Shown here piece after piece: positions 26,531 through 34,359 of a stretch of DNA of 64,000 nt. Location of the stretch: positions 1 through 64,000 of the forward strand of contig NZ_JASISR010000012.1 of the NCBI RefSeq assembly GCF_030063245.1, in the 5' to 3' direction. The notes beneath the pieces are model-generated. The model was not told where the DNA came from. It did no database searches and was given only the letters and a program-made list of their open reading frames with translations. Every line of letters begins with the position of its first letter. The first letter of the stretch is position 1. Source of the stretch: Paenarthrobacter sp. PH39-S1 (GTDB lineage Bacteria; Actinomycetota; Actinomycetes; Actinomycetales; Micrococcaceae). A program made the translations under genes and the position numbers.

Positions 26531-27202
26531 ATGAAAATCCGCAGCGTCGCCATCACCGTCCGTGACCTCGCCAAAGCAGTGCAGTTCTACCGCGACATTC
26601 TGCTGCTACCGGTCGAGGTGGCCCACGCCAGCGCAGAAGTCACCATTGGCTCAAGCCGACTAACACTGACCACCGGGGATGGTTTTGACGGCGTCCATCA
26701 CCTCGCCTTCGGGATCCTGCCGTCGGAGTTTGAACTGGCCCACGACTGGCTGGCCCGTCGTGTCTCTCTACTCCAGGCGGACGGCTCGGAAGTCTTCTTC
26801 GGTGGGGATGACTGGAAATCCCGGTCCCTGTATTTTTTGGGCCCCGAAGGCATCATCCTGGAGTTCATCGCCCGCGACGCCGATGCATCCACGGTTTCCA
26901 GCAAGGGTGAGAACCCGCAAATCTTGTCCATCAGTGAAGTTGGAATTGGCGTAGAAGACGTGCTGGCCGCCGTAGCAACGCTGTCCGAAGGGCTGGCCAT
27001 CCCCAACTTTTACGATTGCTCAAGCACCTTCGCATCAATGGGCAGCCATGACGGTCTCCTGATCGTTGTACAACAGGAACGGCTCTGGTTCCCCAGCAAG
27101 GTATCTAAACCGGCTCGCGGGCCCCTGACTATTCAGATCGAACCACTGGCGGGGAAATCTCGGGTGGATCTCAGCTCGAGAATCTCGATAGCCCGCGGAT
27201 AG
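26531..27202 (+). CDS. VOC-family protein
   Basis: A 223-residue protein: I-R-S-V-A-I-T-V-R-D-L-A-K-A-V-Q-F-Y-R-D-I-L start, G-V-H-H-L-A-F-G, and G-P-E-G-I-I-L-E-F-I-A-R metal-site end of the first module. A partial second module follows (I-S-E-V-G-I-G-V-E-D-V). Substrate unknown. ATG 26531 has AGAAGGA 10 bases upstream and is preferred to ATG 26522. Downstream of soxR's divergent region, so possibly redox controlled. Confidence 0.88.
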   Translation: MKIRSVAITVRDLAKAVQFYRDILLLPVEVAHASAEVTIGSSRLTLTTGDGFDGVHHLAFGILPSEFELAHDWLARRVSLLQADGSEVFFGGDDWKSRSLYFLGPEGIILEFIARDADASTVSSKGENPQILSISEVGIGVEDVLAAVATLSEGLAIPNFYDCSSTFASMGSHDGLLIVVQQERLWFPSKVSKPARGPLTIQIEPLAGKSRVDLSSRISIARG

Positions 27203-27381
27203 CTAAGGCCACGGCCGGCCTGCGTCTACTTCAGAAAACGTCCTGGTAGAAGGTTCCTTACAGAGGCCAGCAACTCGTCCCGCAAACCGAAGGGCTACCG
27301 GGCTTTCAAGGAGCCCAGTAAGGATCGCTCTGCCCAACCCATTCACTTGAATTGGTGACGTGCGCGGCCATGCGCACTAGG

Positions 27382-27402
27382 TTTTCACGACAACTGTGAA
27401 AA
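27382..27402. repeat. Perfect 7-bp inverted repeat in the 309-base gap 27203-27511
   Basis: TTTTCAC-GACAACT-GTGAAAA. It stands upstream of a second repeat at 27462-27485. No gene is seen in this gap. Confidence 0.4.
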
Positions 27403-27461
27403 GTGCTCGAACATAGCCTCCGCTGAACTCGGCCACCGGCTGTGGTCCGGTTTCTAAATTA

Positions 27462-27485
27462 ATCTGTCAGGGTACCTTGACAGAT
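27462..27485. promoter_or_regulatory. Likely operator of the HTH gene at 27512
   Basis: ATCTGTCA-GGGTACCT-TGACAGAT is a perfect 8-bp inverted repeat ending 26 bases before the start of a helix-turn-helix gene, the expected place for autoregulation. Confidence 0.5.
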
Positions 27486-27511
27486 GGCTTGCAGCAGAGG
27501 ACGCTGAAGGC

Positions 27512-27898
27512 ATGAATGATCTGGGGAAGTTGGAGTGGTCGTTGTCGTTGCATGCTGCGGTTGAGTGGTTTGATGAGCTGCGAACCCAGGAAGCGATTGG
27601 TGAGGGGCCGGGGCCGTCACTGCGAACGGCTGAAGCGTTGGAGTTGTTGGCGCTCAGTGAGGTCATCACCCGCAAGGTGAGGTATGGCCAGCAGCTGAGT
27701 GTGCGGACCGCGCGGACAGCTGGAGCGTCATGGGCTGACATCGGCAGGTCGCTGGGCATCAGTCGTCAGGCGGCTTGGGAGACGCACATGCGCTGGATTG
27801 ACGGGCAGGAAGCTCAGCGCCGCGCAGTCGACACCGAAGGGCTTGACGTTGAACAGATCGCACAGGCGCGTACTTGGGCCGGCACCCTGGCAGACTGA
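27512..27898 (+). CDS. Helix-turn-helix protein, function unknown
   Basis: A 128-residue protein with a sigma-70-region-4-like helix-turn-helix: A-G-A-S-W-A-D-I-G-R-S-L-G-I-S-R-Q-A-A-W-E (about 77-97). The N-terminal half is an acidic helical region (E-A-L-E-L-L-A-L-S-E-V-I). Small proteins of this type are common in actinobacteria and may be DNA-binding regulators. ATG 27512 follows GAGG and GAAGG sequences. It stands alone. Confidence 0.8.
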   Translation: MNDLGKLEWSLSLHAAVEWFDELRTQEAIGEGPGPSLRTAEALELLALSEVITRKVRYGQQLSVRTARTAGASWADIGRSLGISRQAAWETHMRWIDGQEAQRRAVDTEGLDVEQIAQARTWAGTLAD

Positions 27899-28081
27899 CA
27901 GGACGCCGGTGAATAACGCCTCACGTTCCCCAGAATGCGATTTCCCATAGGGGAACGCTGAGCGGACGGAGGTACCGAAATGGCCAGATCTTTGGTCGGT
28001 CGGAATCTTTTGGAATGTCTTCCCCTCCGATGGTGCGAGAGTCAAAAGGTTGTCATCCATATCAAGCGTCGAGCCTAATTG

Positions 28082-28699
28082 TTAAGCGCTGACCGCTCCC
28101 CGGATCATGCTGATGAGGTCGCTGACTAATCCCGGCAGGGTGTCCTCTCCGGGTTGTTGTGACATGAGCCAGATGTCCATCGCCTGGCCCATTCCCATCA
28201 CGACGGCGATCAGCAGGCTGGATGGCAGGTCGTCGCGGACGGCGCCCACGCGTTGTCCCGCGGTGAGCGCCTGCTCGATCCAATGGAGTGATGCCTGCTC
28301 AATGTCGCCTTGTGCTGCCTGGAACGCGGGGTTTTTCGACGCTGCAGCCCAACCCCGAAGCAGCGCTGCAAGCTGCGGCGAGGCGGTGAGGGCTCTCATC
28401 AATTGCAGGTAGTAGTCCTCCAGAACTGCCCAGAACGCATCGGCATCACCGATGTCCAGCTCCGGCAGTGTCCCGACGCGGGCGAACAGCCCGGCCAGCT
28501 CGGTGCGGACGAGGTAGGCGTAGAGGTCTTCCTTGCCGTCGAAGTAGTAGTACATCGATCCCTTGGAAATACCGGCAGTGTCGATCACTCGGTTGAGCGA
28601 GGCGTCGTGGAATCCGTGTGCGGCGAACTCGTCCAGGGCCGCCTGGAGGATGGCCTGTTGCTGCTCTAGCGGTAGTTTTGTGAATCGTGGTCGAACCAT
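28082..28699 (-). CDS. TetR-family transcriptional regulator
   Basis: About 205 residues: M-V-R-P-R-F-T-K-L-P, then V-I-D-T-A-G-I-S-K-G-S-M-Y-Y-Y-F-D-G-K-E-D-L (helix-turn-helix). The rest is a helical ligand domain. The start, ATG 28699, is 4 bases after the stop of the FAD monooxygenase, so they are one operon. The probable operator is the repeat at 29913-29942 before the monooxygenase. Confidence 0.92.
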   Translation of the reverse strand: MVRPRFTKLPLEQQQAILQAALDEFAAHGFHDASLNRVIDTAGISKGSMYYYFDGKEDLYAYLVRTELAGLFARVGTLPELDIGDADAFWAVLEDYYLQLMRALTASPQLAALLRGWAAASKNPAFQAAQGDIEQASLHWIEQALTAGQRVGAVRDDLPSSLLIAVVMGMGQAMDIWLMSQQPGEDTLPGLVSDLISMIRGAVSA

Positions 28700-28703
28700 T
28701 GGC

Positions 28704-29888
28704 TCAGCGGGCCGTCTCGGTTGTGGGGAACGGTGGGAGCTCAACGGCATCGTGAAAGCTTCTTCCCATCACGATGTCGGCAACCTTGGGAAGTCCCATC
28801 AAGCGCATCACCGTGTTCCTTTCAAATAGTTGCAGCCTGTTCTTCGGGGCGAACGCCAGCCCCAAACCCACTGCGGCGTCCTGCTTGGACTGCAGCAACG
28901 GGGCCAGCCGCGCCTGGTATCGGGCGAACGCCTCGCGGTGGTCGCCCGCTGTCGCCAGTTCCGTCGCTAGCGTGTAGGCCTCGACCATCGCCAAAGCGGA
29001 GCCCTGCCCGGCCAGAAACGATGGGCACGCTCCGGCATCGCCCACCAACGCAACCCGCCCCGTCGTCCACGACGGCATCCGGATCTGGCTCACCGCGTCG
29101 AAATAGAAATCCCTGGCCTGGGACATGAGCTCGAGCATGGCCGGCACCTCCCACCCCTTCTGGCCCAGCTTGGCCCGCAGCAGGCTCTCCTGTGCCGCGC
29201 GCCCGGTAGGTACGTCACCGTCATGTCGGAGGGAGACCAGGAACAGTGTGACGTCGTCGCGAAGGGAAAGCCGGACCGCCTGGAAGCCCACGTCGGCGTA
29301 CATCATCGCGACGAGCTCATCGCGTTCCGGGTACCGGTCCGCTTCGAACGCGGCCACGACCATCCCCAGGTACCTCTCGAAGCCCTCGTCCGGGCCGAAT
29401 GCGAGCCTTCTTACCCGGGAGTGAAGGCCATCAGCTCCGATCACCAAGTCGAAGTCCCGGGTGCTGCCGCTCTCGAACGTTACCCGGACCCGGTCGCCGT
29501 CATCCGTCAGGTCCTGCACCGTGTCGCCCAGAATCAGCTCGGCGGCGCCGCCGAGAGCTTCGTAAATCACGGCAGAGAGGTCGGAGCGGGCGAGACTCAA
29601 GTATCGCTCCACTGATTCCATGATGACCTCGGGTTTGAAAGAAGCCACCCGGCGACCTTCACGGTTGACCGCCCAGGCTTCCGTCATCACGTACCCACGC
29701 CGCCGCAGCTCGGGCAGGATGCCCATCTTCTCCGCCACGTCGAACCCGGCACCCCAAAAGTCGATGAGGTATCCACCGCTGCGGAGCTCTGGTGCCTGTT
29801 CGACGAGCGTGACCTCGTGCCCCGCCCTGGTCAGCCAGAACGCCGCCGTCGGGCCCGCAATACCGGCACCCACAACCAAGACCTTCAT
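28704..29888 (-). CDS. FAD-dependent monooxygenase (TetX-like group)
   Basis: A 394-residue flavoprotein: M-K-V-L-V-V-G-A-G-I-A-G-P-T-A-A-F-W-L (FAD loop), L-V-I-G-A-D-G-L-H-S-R-V-R (DG motif), and V-A-L-V-G-D-A-G-A-C-P-S-F-L-A-G-Q-G-S. The pattern fits the oxidoreductase group related to TetX and kynurenine monooxygenase-like enzymes; whether it acts on an antibiotic cannot be told. Directly followed by its TetR regulator; the same order (monooxygenase then TetR) occurs at 17036-18909. Confidence 0.92.
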   Translation of the reverse strand: MKVLVVGAGIAGPTAAFWLTRAGHEVTLVEQAPELRSGGYLIDFWGAGFDVAEKMGILPELRRRGYVMTEAWAVNREGRRVASFKPEVIMESVERYLSLARSDLSAVIYEALGGAAELILGDTVQDLTDDGDRVRVTFESGSTRDFDLVIGADGLHSRVRRLAFGPDEGFERYLGMVVAAFEADRYPERDELVAMMYADVGFQAVRLSLRDDVTLFLVSLRHDGDVPTGRAAQESLLRAKLGQKGWEVPAMLELMSQARDFYFDAVSQIRMPSWTTGRVALVGDAGACPSFLAGQGSALAMVEAYTLATELATAGDHREAFARYQARLAPLLQSKQDAAVGLGLAFAPKNRLQLFERNTVMRLMGLPKVADIVMGRSFHDAVELPPFPTTETAR

Positions 29889-29912
29889 GATGAACCCTCG
29901 ATTCCGCTCGCC

Positions 29913-29942
29913 TTAGACCATTAGTCTAAACCGGCGGTCTAA
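29913..29942. promoter_or_regulatory. TetR operator of the monooxygenase-TetR operon
   Basis: TTAGAC-CATTA-GTCTAA (29913-29929) is a perfect inverted repeat, and a third half-site GGTCTAA follows at 29936-29942. The arrangement suggests two TetR dimers could bind. It lies 25 bases upstream of ATG 29888. Confidence 0.68.
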
Positions 29943-29962
29943 AGAAGTCACTGGTGGCAATA

Positions 29963-30231
29963 TTGGCCAGTGAGTGGATCGCGCGGGTGGTCGGGGTCAG
30001 CCCGGCGACCGTGCGGTCATGGCGGGCCCGTTTCAGCGAAGAGGGCCTCGCTCATTTGGGCGACGTCCGTCCAGGGCGTGGCCGCAAGCCGGTTATCCCG
30101 CAGTCAATTGTTGACCGGTCGTTGAGTTGACAAGGAATTCCAAACCGGAGGGGCAGACGCACTGGTCGGTGCGGACCATGGCCGCGAAAGTTGGGGTGTC
30201 GTCGGCCTAGGTACAACGGATCTGGGCTGCC
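29963..30231 (+). pseudogene. IS630-family transposase remnant
   Basis: The plus strand reads V-V-G-V-S-P-A-T-V-R-S-W-R-A-R-F-S-E-E-G-L, then R-P-G-R-G-R-K-P, then after a frame change G-Q-T-H-W-S-V-R-T-M-A-A-K-V-G-V-S-S and, past a stop, V-Q-R-I-W. This is the N-terminal helix-turn-helix half of an IS630 transposase with several disruptions. The DDE half is absent. Confidence 0.82.
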
Positions 30232-30341
30232 CCACCAAGCCAGGAACCATCGAAGACGACCTCCGCACCGCCGCTGCGAGGGCCCCCGCCCGGCGACGGT
30301 GCGGCTGATCCCGCAGGGGATAAGAGGAAGCTGCTGCTAAA

Positions 30342-30663
30342 TCAGTCGTTCAGGCGATGCGACCAGTAGCCGGGCCGGCGCGCCTCGTGGGCGTAGGCGA
30401 GGACATAGACATCTCTCTCGCGGATGGTGTAGACGAGCCGGTACGGGAACTTGCCGAGGTGCCACCTGCGGATCATCGGCTCGCGCCGCCGGCCGCGGTA
30501 CGGCGGCGGCGCGTCCGGCCACCCGGAGGATCAGCTCCGCTGCGGATTCGGCCGCGTCGGCGAACTCGTCGCCGAGCTGGCCGTCCTCGATCCCTACGTA
30601 CCGCTCATGGGCATCCAAGAACTCCTCACGAGCCTCGGGGTGCTCGTTCCAGTCAGGGGTCAC
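30342..30663 (-). pseudogene. ParE/RelE-superfamily toxin, frameshifted
   Basis: The first 47 residues (W-N-E-H-P-E-A-R-E-E-F-L-D-A-H-E-R-Y, then F-A-D-A-A-E-S-A-A-E-L-I-L-R) match ParE-type toxins. At 30521-30524 an extra G in the minus-strand run shifts the frame. Removing it gives W-P-D-A-P-P-P-Y-R-G, then R-R-W-H-L-G-K-F-P-Y-R-L-V-Y-T-I-R-E and Y-W-S-H-R, ending at 30342, the normal toxin fold and length (about 106). The toxin is therefore probably inactive while its antitoxin stays open. Confidence 0.85.
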
Positions 30664-30920
30664 CTACGCCGCGCGGCCGACCGTGCCCGCGCGATGGCGA
30701 TGGTCTCTCGACCGCTGACCGGCGCGACCTCGCCGCTCATCAGCTCATCGAGCCGGCGGTCGATCGTCTCGTCCCAGCCGGCGTCGACCTCGGCCTGCTC
30801 CGCCTCGTCGACCTGCTGGAGCGCGAGCGCGGCGATCTCGCGCGCGTCGGCGTCAATGGCCCTGCCCGCCGCGATGTAGTCCTGCAGCTCCGCGATGTAG
30901 TCCTGCAGCTCCGAAGCCAT
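30660..30920 (-). CDS. Addiction-module antitoxin component
   Basis: An 86-residue acidic-helical protein (E-I-A-A-L-A-L-Q-Q-V-D-E-A-E, then W-D-E-T-I-D-R-R-L-D-E-L-M-S-G-E-V), the pattern of the putative addiction module component family that pairs with ParE/RelE toxins. It overlaps the toxin gene by ATGA. Near the start a perfect 21-bp tandem duplication (30871-30891 and 30892-30912) repeats E-L-Q-D-Y-I-A. Confidence 0.82.
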   Translation of the reverse strand: MASELQDYIAELQDYIAAGRAIDADAREIAALALQQVDEAEQAEVDAGWDETIDRRLDELMSGEVAPVSGRETIAIARARSAARRR

Positions 30921-30969
30921 GTCCCCAGTCTACGCCGGGGAGCAAGAGGGAGGGACGCGACATGGGAGC

Positions 30970-32133
30970 CTATTCCCTCGGGGCGACCCACGAGAAGACT
31001 GCCTGGTCCCATCGTTCAATGTCGATGTTCCACTCTTGGGTGTGTTCGACGTTTTGGAACGGAATCAGGGTCATGAGGTCAGGACGGATACGCGCTATCT
31101 GTCGGGATACATCGAAGGGAGTAGACCGGTCGTTTTCACTATGTAGCACCAACATGCGCGTTTGGAGCTCTTGGGCACGCGGCAACCAATCGAGTGCGGA
31201 CAGTTCCAGGGGTTCATGCAGGCCTGTTATCTTCCGCAAAGGTTTCGATTCGAGCAGTCGCAGTCCGAGGGCGGCAGCGGGCTTGGGAAGCTTGGCTGCG
31301 CGTGCATTGGCCATCAGCGTGCTGGTCCAGTCGAAGACGGGAGCGTCGAGAATGAGTCCGACAATCTGGCGCCGGTATTCTGATCGAGCGGCGGCTTGAA
31401 GTGCCATAGAGCCACCGAGTGACCAACCGAAGAGAAAGATTCGCTTGGCACCTTGATCAACTGCGTAGGCAAGTGCTGCTTCGACGTCCCGCCACTCGCT
31501 CTGCCCCAAGTTGTGACGGCCGTCGGTGGAGGCCGGCGCCTGCCCGTCGTTCCGATAGGACACCACAAGGGACGTCAATCCGAGTCGATCGGCGACGGGT
31601 ACCCCGCGGAGGGCCCCGGCTTTAGTGCCGCCCATTCCGTGGATGTGTATGGCCCAAACTCCGGGTGCGATTGAAGCATCCACTGGAGCGAATTTCCATG
31701 CTGGCGCCGAACCGTTTTCCACGGGAATCTCAACGTCTTCATACGGCAAGCCAAGTGGTCCCGGGCTCGGGTAAACGTAGCCACTCCAGATGCCTGCTCG
31801 TGCGGTGGAAAGTTGGCCTGAGTCAACTCTTTCAACCATCCGCGTGACGGTCGATGCCCTGTCGTCAATCGCGACGACTGATCCAATGCAGGCGTGTCCG
31901 CTGCCACCTGCGTACCAGAGGCTATAGAGGCCTGGAGACAGTGTTCGTGTAGAAGATGGCAACTCAATGAGCAGCCCCCATTTTGCATCGACGAAGACGC
32001 GTCGGATCTCGAGATCCTCTATGCGTTTGGTCCGCGGGACGACGATTTGGCGTGCAAAGTAGACAGCGGCGAGTAACGTGGCCGCACCGCCGACGAGCGC
32101 CGCAACTGACGCGCCAAAAACGATCCTACGCAT
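30970..32133 (-). CDS. Membrane-anchored alpha/beta hydrolase
   Basis: A 387-residue protein with an N-terminal hydrophobic segment (about 5-27) likely to anchor it at the outer face of the membrane. The catalytic triad is visible: nucleophile in G-W-S-L-G-G-S, acid in L-H-S-E-N-D-R-S-T-P, His in N-V-E-H-T-Q-E-W; the oxyanion strand is H-I-H-G-M-G-G. The natural ester or amide substrate is unknown. Its start overlaps the stop of the XRE gene (TAATG), and GGAGGAGG in that gene's tail serves as ribosome site. Last gene of the 33969-30970 operon. Confidence 0.9.
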   Translation of the reverse strand: MRRIVFGASVAALVGGAATLLAAVYFARQIVVPRTKRIEDLEIRRVFVDAKWGLLIELPSSTRTLSPGLYSLWYAGGSGHACIGSVVAIDDRASTVTRMVERVDSGQLSTARAGIWSGYVYPSPGPLGLPYEDVEIPVENGSAPAWKFAPVDASIAPGVWAIHIHGMGGTKAGALRGVPVADRLGLTSLVVSYRNDGQAPASTDGRHNLGQSEWRDVEAALAYAVDQGAKRIFLFGWSLGGSMALQAAARSEYRRQIVGLILDAPVFDWTSTLMANARAAKLPKPAAALGLRLLESKPLRKITGLHEPLELSALDWLPRAQELQTRMLVLHSENDRSTPFDVSRQIARIRPDLMTLIPFQNVEHTQEWNIDIERWDQAVFSWVAPRE

Positions 32134-32456
32134 TATCCTCCTCCTGGGCGCTCAAGCGGACGTTCCTGACGGTAGACGCGATAGCCCTCGTCAAGAAGAT
32201 CGCTCGAATCAATCCTAAAGAACCTAGCGAAATTCTGCAGGAGTCCCTTGTCTGTGGCCAAGGATCCCTCGCCACCGCTCATGGAGGCCCAAGGAGATCG
32301 GGAAACACGTGTTCCTTGACCCGGCAGGTACAGACTTGTTTGCGGATAGCTGAGGACACTTGCACCCTGGACCTCAAAAAGGTCCGGCAGGACACTGGGC
32401 TTCCGGCCGAATTTAGCCCCGCGCACATCCTCAAGCGTGCCTCCACTTCTGGTCAC
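32133..32456 (-). CDS. XRE-like helix-turn-helix regulator
   Basis: A 107-residue protein. The middle part (S-Y-P-Q-T-S-L-Y-L, then V-S-R-S-P-W-A-S-M-S-G-G-E-G-S, then L-L-Q-N-F-A-R-F-F-R-I-D-S-S-D-L-L-D-E) matches actinobacterial XRE proteins in which a five-helix DNA-binding domain ends with a F-F-x-I/V-D-x-x-x-L-L-D element. It overlaps both neighbours (4 bases upstream, 1 base downstream). Likely the regulator or antitoxin partner of the ImmA/IrrE gene in this operon. Confidence 0.7.
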   Translation of the reverse strand: MTRSGGTLEDVRGAKFGRKPSVLPDLFEVQGASVLSYPQTSLYLPGQGTRVSRSPWASMSGGEGSLATDKGLLQNFARFFRIDSSDLLDEGYRVYRQERPLERPGGG

Positions 32457-33481
32457 CCGGTGTTCCCCTCCTGTCGCTGGGTCTTCGCTAGCGCACGATC
32501 ATGAGGAATAACAGGAGCGCTTAGATGCTCCTCCACCCTATCCATGACTTCAACGTCCTGATCAGTCAATAACTTATCAAGATCCGGATCCCTGAGCATG
32601 GCGTCCTGTACTTCAACCATCATCCGATGCAATCGTCGATTATCCGCATCCTGGGGATCTGCCGGGACCTGGCCAATCTCGAGCCGGTATTCGGGTGTCC
32701 CCGCCGTAGCTCTGTCCCAGATCGCCGTCATCTGCTTGAGAAGCAGTTCAATTGAGCCACTGGCTGCCCGCCGTTCCCAACGGCGAGCGACAGGTGGTAT
32801 AGCAAGACCCGCACAAAGGAGCGTAATGGCGGCTACCTGGGCAACATCATAGACACGAGAAAGCAACTGCATCGATTGAAGCCTGCCCTGCAGATGCAGG
32901 ACGTCCATTCCAAGCACCGTCACCACGTCGAGTAACCCCACGAAGCAGCCGACTCCAATGACGGCAAGAGCGATCCGGAAATACTTTTTGGACATGTCTC
33001 GGCGGAACCGGAAACAAATCACGCCTGTGACTGTCACTACCACTCCGATGTACAGAAACTGTATGGCGCTGTAAATCGCGGCGGCCAACTGGCCTCCATA
33101 ATCCACCATGAATGCCGTGGAGGTATTCGGAGCATCTATGAAACTGAAACTAACGATTAGTGCCACGATGACACTGCCGAGGGCAATGAGATCACCGGTG
33201 TGGCGTTTGCGCAGGCTTTCGCCGGGATCCGCAGCTCGGATAATGGCTCTGGACAAAAATCGTATTCCAATGACCATGAGAATCGTTGTGCCCAGGTCCA
33301 GCAGGTTGCGGCCGCCGAAGAACCCGTCTCCGGTGGCATAGACACTTTTCACGTTGAGAGTCTGGACCGCTGCCATCATCACTGCGGCGACCAGGATGCT
33401 ATGGTCCGTGCGATACCGTGAACCCGGCAGCAAACATACTACGAGGCACCAGATAACGCCGGCGGCTATAGCCTGGATCAC
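32453..33481 (-). CDS. MAB_1171c-like seven-transmembrane protein
   Basis: A 342-residue protein with about seven hydrophobic helices in residues 1-235 (W-C-L-V-V-C-L-L, T-I-L-M-V-I-G-I, L-I-A-L-G-S-V-I-V-A-L-I-V, Y-I-G-V-V-V-T-V-T-G-V-I-C, and others) and a cytosolic tail of about 105 residues with W-D-R-A and H-R-M-M-V-E-V-Q-D-A-M-L-R. This is the layout of the MAB_1171c putative transporter family, often found beside XRE and ImmA/IrrE genes in actinobacteria. Function unknown. It overlaps both neighbours by ATGA. Confidence 0.82.
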   Translation of the reverse strand: MIQAIAAGVIWCLVVCLLPGSRYRTDHSILVAAVMMAAVQTLNVKSVYATGDGFFGGRNLLDLGTTILMVIGIRFLSRAIIRAADPGESLRKRHTGDLIALGSVIVALIVSFSFIDAPNTSTAFMVDYGGQLAAAIYSAIQFLYIGVVVTVTGVICFRFRRDMSKKYFRIALAVIGVGCFVGLLDVVTVLGMDVLHLQGRLQSMQLLSRVYDVAQVAAITLLCAGLAIPPVARRWERRAASGSIELLLKQMTAIWDRATAGTPEYRLEIGQVPADPQDADNRRLHRMMVEVQDAMLRDPDLDKLLTDQDVEVMDRVEEHLSAPVIPHDRALAKTQRQEGNTG

Positions 33482-33969
33482 CCGAGAATCTTTTCGAAGG
33501 ATCTCGGCTCCGTAGTGCTGGCACGTATCGCTGCTGCAAAAAGATCGGCCATCGATTCCGCGGCTGCCTCGATGTGGTCAAAGAAATCGCTTCGTTGCAA
33601 TATCCGGGAAACCCTCTCGCCATCGACGTTTGGAAAAAGCAGTGCTGCATAATCCGAAGGCCGGGCGGTCTCATCGTGCCGCAGGACCATATGCCCGAGC
33701 TCATGCAGAATGAACTGCTGACGGTGAAGCTCTGACGGCGTGGCGGCGTGCAAAATAATTTCCCGGCTATCCGTCGACAGCCACAGTCCGCAGAGGTTGC
33801 CGCCGTTCAGCCATTCGGCGACATCAATCACGATCGGTTTGTTTCTTGTTCCCTCAACAATCGCAATAATCCGACCCAAAGTAAGATGGCTTGGCAGATT
33901 GAGCTCGGCAAATGCTGTCAGCGCACCTTGAGACGGTGAACTTCCTTCGGATGAGACCTGGGTTTCCAT
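33478..33969 (-). CDS. ImmA/IrrE-type metallopeptidase-like protein
   Basis: About 163 residues with a zinc-peptidase signature H-E-L-G-H-M-V-L-R-H-D (His-Glu-x-x-His, about residues 97-101). The family cleaves repressors in mobile elements or phages in response to stress. ATG 33969 has AGGAGG about 9 bases before it, better than 34002. First gene of a four-gene operon: metallopeptidase, 7TM protein, XRE regulator, lipase; all junctions overlap. Confidence 0.85.
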   Translation of the reverse strand: METQVSSEGSSPSQGALTAFAELNLPSHLTLGRIIAIVEGTRNKPIVIDVAEWLNGGNLCGLWLSTDSREIILHAATPSELHRQQFILHELGHMVLRHDETARPSDYAALLFPNVDGERVSRILQRSDFFDHIEAAAESMADLFAAAIRASTTEPRSFEKILG

Positions 33970-34359
33970 GCGCCAACTCCTCCTGCCACCAGCCTTCAAC
34001 ACCCTCGGCGTCGATCAAATTTACCTCGGCCCCACGCCGTGGATATCGGATACCTGCTATTGAACGCTTGCGCTCTGGACATGTCCAGCACCTCAGCGTT
34101 CAATTACGGTCAGGTCCTACATCGGCACGCTACCTGTGCAAACAAAGGACGACGACGGCGCCATCAGCTCGTGCGCGGACCGTTGGCCGCCGCCGTAGGA
34201 GCCACAGCCGACGACCGCCATGCTTTGCATACGAGCCGCGTTACAGCCGGCAGCAACCGGCTTCTGATGGACCGGTGCCAGTCACGTCGTTTCCCGTTTT
34301 CGTCCCCATGAACAGTCAAGAGGAGCTTGGCTCACGGACCGTGCGTGGTCGGAGGAATT
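33970..34359. other. Intergenic stretch between divergent units
   Basis: Holds the start regions of the ImmA operon and of the DUF4192 gene. No gene is supported; short frames here have no recognisable protein character, and no clear palindrome was found. Confidence 0.4.
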
